A stretch of 64,000 nucleotides of DNA from assembly GCA_905221605.1 (NCBI GenBank), contig CAJNDS010002640.1:253654-317653 (forward strand). The letters run 5' to 3'. The notes under the pieces were generated by a model. It saw only the letters and a program-made list of their open reading frames with translations, made no database searches and was not told where the DNA came from. Both the position numbers and the translations under genes were made by a program. Source of the DNA: Symbiodinium natans (taxonomy: Eukaryota > Sar > Dinophyceae > Suessiales > Symbiodiniaceae). Shown here piece after piece: positions 63,661 through 64,000 of the stretch (its first letter is position 1; each line of letters opens with the position of its first letter).

Positions 63661-64000
63661 GTTGATTTTTGTCGTTTCTTGCGCGACAGGCATGTAAAGA
63701 GTACGTGTATATAAATACTCTCTCCGAAAAGCCTTAAACTAAAAAACCTGCAAAAAAGCCCTGCCAAGCCCGTAACTGCTCAGATCCTGAAAACTTCAAC
63801 GTTCAAAACAGCACAGCAGGTATGGCAGTAGCTTTGCTGCTGAGTCCGAAGACTATCTAAAGGCTGGACACTACGGTCTACAGTACCAATGTAGAGCGCA
63901 GAACGCACGCACGCACACACACCACACAAGAACACAAGAACATGGACAAAAACAACTGATTTTTTTTCGGACCTGCTGTGGACCATTCCATCGCGCGTGT

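Overview
The window looks like nuclear DNA of a dinoflagellate or a close alveolate relative. This is inference, resting on: GC-rich sequence with no compact operons and no long continuous genes; exon-sized open blocks bounded by AG acceptors and GT donors; heavy microsatellite, homopolymer and minisatellite load; and many degenerate plant/alveolate-type telomere-like tracts (CCCTAAA / TTTAGGG) scattered internally. No rRNA, tRNA, organellar or bacterial gene was recognised.

About 1-59,396 is one head-to-tail array of eleven degraded units, C1-C11, all on the plus strand: C1 1-8,160 (cut by the window edge), C2 8,160-15,480, C3 15,480-21,380, C4 21,380-24,640, C5 24,640-27,820, C6 27,820-33,680, C7 33,680-36,600, C8 36,600-44,640, C9 44,640-51,160, C10 51,160-54,080, C11 54,080-59,396. 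A full unit reads: AT-rich block with GTATAC/GGTACATA motifs; exon-like blocks (SKQACGN..., LAKEMKKD..., a C/T microsatellite, AAEEREAFLQALMQDRAEA, HAWKADRLEIEARKEA, PEAKRAETLRRLEAQG, RAQFEQIVSAADFKEAG, KVQFLAGVEVTPG, KEIPMEGPLAWG, a block with FMQQYEVDKFKHPHEV, KMWIPVASKVLAATSLRQL); an acidic C-terminal block (VYPDYDGDDDLVCFE-stop); then further blocks (MQLEEAERGPLPDANLKFGR, a Cys-rich CNVCHVC block, a basic block). Most copies carry frameshifts, so I call them pseudogenes of an unrecognised multi-exon gene, although single blocks are intact in some copies. Pairs C6/C8, C9/C11 and C7/C10 are recent duplicates.

Because the units are paralogous, they act as empty-site controls for one another. 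This exposes three terminal-inverted-repeat insertions: 1,383-2,223 (11-bp target duplication), 9,896-10,297, and 14,114-15,114 (8-9-bp target duplication), the last carrying a five-copy ~135-bp minisatellite. It also exposes many long palindromes that look like fold-back inverted duplications of unit sequence, and three arrays of a 42-bp unit made of two small palindromes. Two of those arrays, in opposite orientation, bracket a ~0.9-kb inverted segment (49,633-50,512).

From about 59,397 the array ends and single-copy-looking sequence begins: a probable protein-coding exon (59,658-60,480 or 60,500; Pro/Lys-rich, with a GTAAGT donor), two weaker downstream exon candidates, and then lower-GC spacer with telomere-like tracts to the window end.
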